From: Pseudomonas sp. Irchel 3E13
GTDB taxonomy: Bacteria > Pseudomonadota > Gammaproteobacteria > Pseudomonadales > Pseudomonadaceae
Length of the DNA: 64,000 nucleotides
NCBI RefSeq assembly: GCF_900187455.1
Contig: NZ_FYDX01000005.1
Location: forward strand, 186,001-250,000
Direction of reading: 5' to 3'
Notes under the pieces: model-generated
What the model was told of the DNA's origin: nothing
The model's database searches: none
What the model saw: the letters and a program-made list of their open reading frames with translations, nothing else
Shown here: positions 63,154 through 64,000 of the stretch, in pieces
Layout: every line of letters starts with the position of its first letter
Position numbering within the stretch: position 1 is the first letter of the stretch
Program-made: the position numbers and the translations under genes

Positions 63154-64000
63154 TGACCGGCGGCACCCAATGGTCGATCACGGCCAGCAGTTCCTCGCGG
63201 CGGAACGGCTTCGCCAGATAGTCGTTCATCCCCGCCGCCCGGCAGCGCTCGCGCTCTTCGGGCATGGCGTTGGCTGTGAGGGCCACGATCGGCAGGTTCG
63301 GCCAGCGTCCGCTCTGGCGGATGCGTCGGCTGGCTTCGTAGCCATCCATCACCGGCATGTTGCAGTCCATCAGTACCAGATCAAAACTCCCGTTTTCCAA
63401 TTGCTCCAGGGCGTCGGCGCCGTGTGCGGCGACGCTCACTTCGCAGCCGAGCTTGCCCAGCATGCCCTTGGCCACCAGTTGGTTGACCGGGTTGTCCTCG
63501 ACCAGCAGGATCCGTGCCCGGCGCACGCTGGCAGGTTTTTCGGCTTGTTTGGTGGGGGCGCCTTCATCGACGCGCGAAAGCACCCGGCGCAGTGCCTGAT
63601 ACAACGCGCTCCGGGCCAGGGGACGGGCCTGTTGCTGTAGCGGGGCGAGGCTGGTGGCCTGGTCGCCGGGCAGGAAATTGCCGTAGGCAGTGATCAGCAG
63701 GATTGGCGCCTTGAGGGCCGGGCGCAGGCTCATCAGGCTGTCCAGATCGTCGGTAATCAGCAGGTCCGGGTTGCTGTCGCCAAGCTCGTCGATACGATCG
63801 TGCCGCTGATAATTCACGCCCCAGCGCGGCAGCAGGGTTTGCAGCAACTCGGCCAGCCCGCTGTTGGCGCTGCTGAGGGCGATCACGTTGCCGTGGAGGC
63901 GCTCGTAGGTGACGGCGCCGGTATGGCTCGGCAGTGGCAGTTCGGCGCTGAACTGGCTGCCGAAACCGCTTTCGGAACTGATGCTCAGGCGTCCCTGCAT
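63146..64000 (-). CDS. sagS: Hybrid sensor histidine kinase, C-terminal part (SagS-like; 5' end outside window)
   Basis: The 284 visible residues are the end of a larger protein; the open frame continues past the right edge. First comes the last strand of a histidine-kinase ATPase domain (RLSISSESGFGSQFSAELPL), then a pseudo-receiver, then a receiver domain with LLVEDNPVNQ, phospho-acceptor Asp in VLMDCNMPVMDG and the conserved Lys (AKPF). The order alaA-msrB-gpx-hybrid kinase is, as I recall it, that of sagS in P. aeruginosa, so the symbol is by context. Confidence 0.8.
   Translation of the reverse strand: MQGRLSISSESGFGSQFSAELPLPSHTGAVTYERLHGNVIALSSANSGLAELLQTLLPRWGVNYQRHDRIDELGDSNPDLLITDDLDSLMSLRPALKAPILLITAYGNFLPGDQATSLAPLQQQARPLARSALYQALRRVLSRVDEGAPTKQAEKPASVRRARILLVEDNPVNQLVAKGMLGKLGCEVSVAAHGADALEQLENGSFDLVLMDCNMPVMDGYEASRRIRQSGRWPNLPIVALTANAMPEERERCRAAGMNDYLAKPFRREELLAVIDHWVPPVII

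Overview
The window is a piece of a Pseudomonas chromosome, most likely from the P. fluorescens group. The evidence is the high G+C content, Pseudomonas-type REP repeats, an O-antigen gene pair like wbpL-wbpM, and a gene order that (from memory) follows P. aeruginosa in several blocks: folE / smr / cysteine hydrolase / prmB / aroC / acireductone dioxygenase-like / LtaS-like; earP-efp-ohr-ohrR; and class II DAHP synthase / deaD / tpm / htpX / alaA / msrB / gpx / sagS-like. I see no rRNA, prophage, insertion sequence or CRISPR array. There is one tRNA gene (Ser, anticodon GGA).

Layout. 1-5.1 kb: the end of an O-antigen locus (wbpL partial, wbpM) followed by a reversed acyltransferase and a phosphatase. 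5.3-8.8 kb: comEA-like gene, small membrane protein, pyrF, a quinone/enone reductase and an SDR. 8.7-15.9 kb: MFS permease divergent from a MocR regulator, a chemoreceptor, BenE transporter, GST and glutaredoxin-like genes. 16-27.6 kb: folE, Smr endonuclease, cysteine-hydrolase-like protein, prmB, aroC, MFS permease, a degenerate acireductone dioxygenase, DUF3509, ankyrin protein, ZIP transporter and ogt. 27.9-34.2 kb: LtaS-like enzyme, RraB-like protein and a three-gene ATP-grasp / alpha-E / transglutaminase operon. 34.2-39.3 kb: cytochrome c, a 31-residue membrane protein, glutamine amidotransferase, corA, plsC-like, crotonase and tRNA-Ser. 39.5-47.7 kb: TonB-dependent receptor, MFS, two LysR genes, SDR, GreA-like factor. 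47.8-56 kb: EF-P with its rhamnosyltransferase, Ohr/OhrR peroxide system, LysR/TauE, YcaQ-like, DAHP synthase and spermidine-synthase-like genes. 56-64 kb: DEAD-box helicase with a long structured leader, ygiD, tpm, htpX, alaA, msrB, gpx and part of a hybrid kinase.

Most genes are core metabolism, envelope and stress functions. The most informative non-routine signals are: (i) a sigma-54 promoter with an NtrC-like site in front of the ATP-grasp/alpha-E/transglutaminase operon; (ii) a 9-bp hairpin that buries the AUG of the DEAD-box helicase, behind a UUCG tetraloop hairpin; (iii) an acireductone-dioxygenase paralogue lacking two of four metal ligands; (iv) a cysteine-hydrolase family protein with Ser in place of the nucleophilic Cys; (v) a clustered direct repeat between the DUF3509 and ankyrin genes. 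Several neighbouring genes run tail-to-tail with overlapping 3' ends, which is typical of a compact core chromosome.
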